Below are positions 5,816 to 6,497 of a stretch of 6,497 bases of DNA, in pieces (within the stretch, counting starts at the first letter, position 1; each line of letters starts with the position of its first letter). Under the pieces are notes generated by a model. It saw only the letters and a program-made list of their open reading frames with translations. It searched no databases and was not told the origin of the DNA. Source of the stretch: JBBQVS01 sp038211295 (GTDB lineage Bacteria; Chloroflexota; Ktedonobacteria; Ktedonobacterales; Ktedonobacteraceae); the NCBI GenBank assembly GCA_038211295.1, contig JBBQVS010000128.1, positions 1 through 6,497 of the forward strand, read 5' to 3'. The position numbers and the translations under genes are program-made.

Positions 5816-6298
5816 CTAGATGCCTACTCCTGTCGAAGCCATGTCTGCGGGTGGCAACTGCGCCGTACAATACGCGCATCGTGTCGCTTTCAGGTTCACC
5901 GTGCTCAGGCAGAACGGACACTCGCGCGTTGTAACGACCTCGGCTTCGTGCGGTTTGAAGCGATCCGTCAATGTATTAACTGGCTTCACGACCAGGAAAT
6001 AGACAACGGCAGCGACGATGATAAAGCTAATCACCGCGTTGATAAATGCCCCCCATTTAAATGTGTTGGTGCCAACTTTTTGAGCAAGATTTGAAAAATC
6101 AGGAATACCAACCAGTCCAATCAAAGGAGTAATAATATCCGCAACCAGCGCGTTCACCACTGCGGTAAAAGCCGCGCCAATCACGATACCCACCGCTAAA
6201 TCGACGACATTGCCGCGTAAAATAAACTTTCTGAAATCGCCCAACTGGTTTAGTCCAACACGTAGGCCGCGCCCGCCCAGGTCTCTCGCTCGATCCAT
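5816..6298 (-). CDS. mscL: Large-conductance mechanosensitive channel MscL with C-terminal Cys4 tail
   Basis: MscL is an inner-membrane homopentamer that opens under membrane tension to release solutes during hypo-osmotic shock. The ATG at 6298 gives 160 aa, with GGAGG (6312 to 6308) 9 nt upstream; a TTG two codons earlier (6304) is only 3 nt from that site. Residues 21-30 (DFRKFILRGN) and the first helix VVDLAVGIVIGAAFTAVV (31-48), continuing to about 60, match the family. A short loop follows (61-83, including FKWGAF at its end), then a second helix (about 84-104) and the family-like cytoplasmic start KPVNTLTDRF. In place of the usual short end there is a C-terminal stretch with C127xxC130 and C141xxC144 (ECPFCLS..TRCAYC), a zinc-ribbon-like knuckle pair. 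Similar tails exist in some MscL proteins of other phyla. The channel call is sure; metal binding is inferred. Confidence 0.95.
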   Translation of the reverse strand: MDRARDLGGRGLRVGLNQLGDFRKFILRGNVVDLAVGIVIGAAFTAVVNALVADIITPLIGLVGIPDFSNLAQKVGTNTFKWGAFINAVISFIIVAAVVYFLVVKPVNTLTDRFKPHEAEVVTTRECPFCLSTVNLKATRCAYCTAQLPPADMASTGVGI

Positions 6299-6330
6299 GA
6301 ACAAATTCCTCCGAATATATCAATAAGAAC

Positions 6331-6359
6331 AGTGCTGAGAAATAGCACTCAGCTATAAT
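6331..6359 (+). promoter_or_regulatory. Overlapping inverted repeats and a TATAAT box facing right
   Basis: AGTGCT (6331-6336) and AGCACT (6344-6349) form a 6-bp inverted repeat with a 7-nt spacer. The overlapping pair GCTGAG (6334-6339) and CTCAGC (6348-6353) forms a second one, so the two are mutually exclusive as RNA hairpins. A perfect -10 box TATAAT (6354-6359) follows directly, with no good -35. The layout fits an operator overlapping a promoter for a gene to the right. On the minus strand the same bases lie in the upstream region of mscL. Confidence 0.35.
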
Positions 6360-6497
6360 GTAGAACGCTCCATGAAGGAGAAAGTAATCATTCTTGTGTA
6401 CTGGCTTGATGGAGGAGGAGAAAGCAGGCTAGAAGTTGCTATGTGTGAAGTGTGGATAACGGCGTATGAAGGAGTGATGTGTGGTGAGACAAGCCTC
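6360..6497 (+). other. Right-edge region, possible start of a gene leaving the window
   Basis: AAGGAG (6469-6474) is followed 9 nt later by GTG (6484-6486), which would begin MRQA and run off the edge; an ATG at 6477 is only 2 nt from that site. A separate frame from the ATG at 6372 is open to the window end (42 codons) but has no ribosome site before it and no recognisable content. The region is purine-rich, with several GGAGGAG-like strings. Too little is visible to name a product. Confidence 0.25.

Noticed and set aside
6299..6304. TTG start two codons upstream in mscL
   Set aside because: It would sit only 3 nt from GGAGG; the ATG at 6298 has a normal 9-nt spacing.
6314..6322. Extended -10 (TGATATATT) on the minus strand before mscL
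   Set aside because: Transcription would start near 6307, leaving the GGAGG ribosome site untranscribed.
6331..6353. CIRCE/HrcA operator
   Set aside because: The half-sites TAGCACTC and AGTGCTGA are present, but in reversed order and with the wrong spacing for the TTAGCACTC-N9-GAGTGCTAA element.

Overview
The window reads as a bacterial chromosome segment of moderate GC content carrying ordinary metabolic genes. A T-box leader, a MscL with a C-terminal Cys4 tail and the protein styles would fit a Chloroflexota lineage such as Ktedonobacteria. That placement is inferred from gene style only and is tentative; nothing here proves taxonomy.

Layout. Bases 1-195 hold no recognisable gene. Bases 197-315 hold two tandem, diverged copies of a GC-rich hairpin repeat. 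A 60-residue single-helix membrane protein (502 to 320, minus strand) follows and is transcribed leftward. Facing right, a good sigma-70 promoter (632-661) starts a leader of about 380 nt that I identify as a T-box riboswitch (about 668-1049). It shows a Stem I with AG bulge and GGTG distal loop, a specifier loop whose best reading is the arginine codon CGC, a near-perfect T-box sequence, and an antiterminator that competes with an intrinsic terminator ending in six T residues.

The leader controls a tightly packed operon: a divergent argininosuccinate synthase (1098-2399), argininosuccinate lyase argH (2404-3813), and a second, canonical argininosuccinate synthase argG (3813-5075). Together these convert citrulline and aspartate to argininosuccinate and then to arginine and fumarate, so uncharged tRNA-Arg switching on the last two steps of arginine synthesis makes physiological sense. 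The unusual point is that two dissimilar synthase paralogs flank one lyase.

After a hairpin shared by convergent genes (5083-5138) comes apt on the minus strand (adenine phosphoribosyltransferase, AMP salvage). Its leader holds two mutually exclusive hairpins, one of which would hide the ribosome binding site, and a 13-bp palindrome. Further right, also on the minus strand, is mscL, a large-conductance mechanosensitive channel with a C-terminal CxxC-x10-CxxC zinc-ribbon-like tail. The last 190 bases hold an inverted repeat next to a TATAAT box pointing right, probably the regulatory region of a gene beginning at or beyond the window edge.

The most rewarding parts are the probable arginine-specific T-box and the divergent ArgG paralog it controls.
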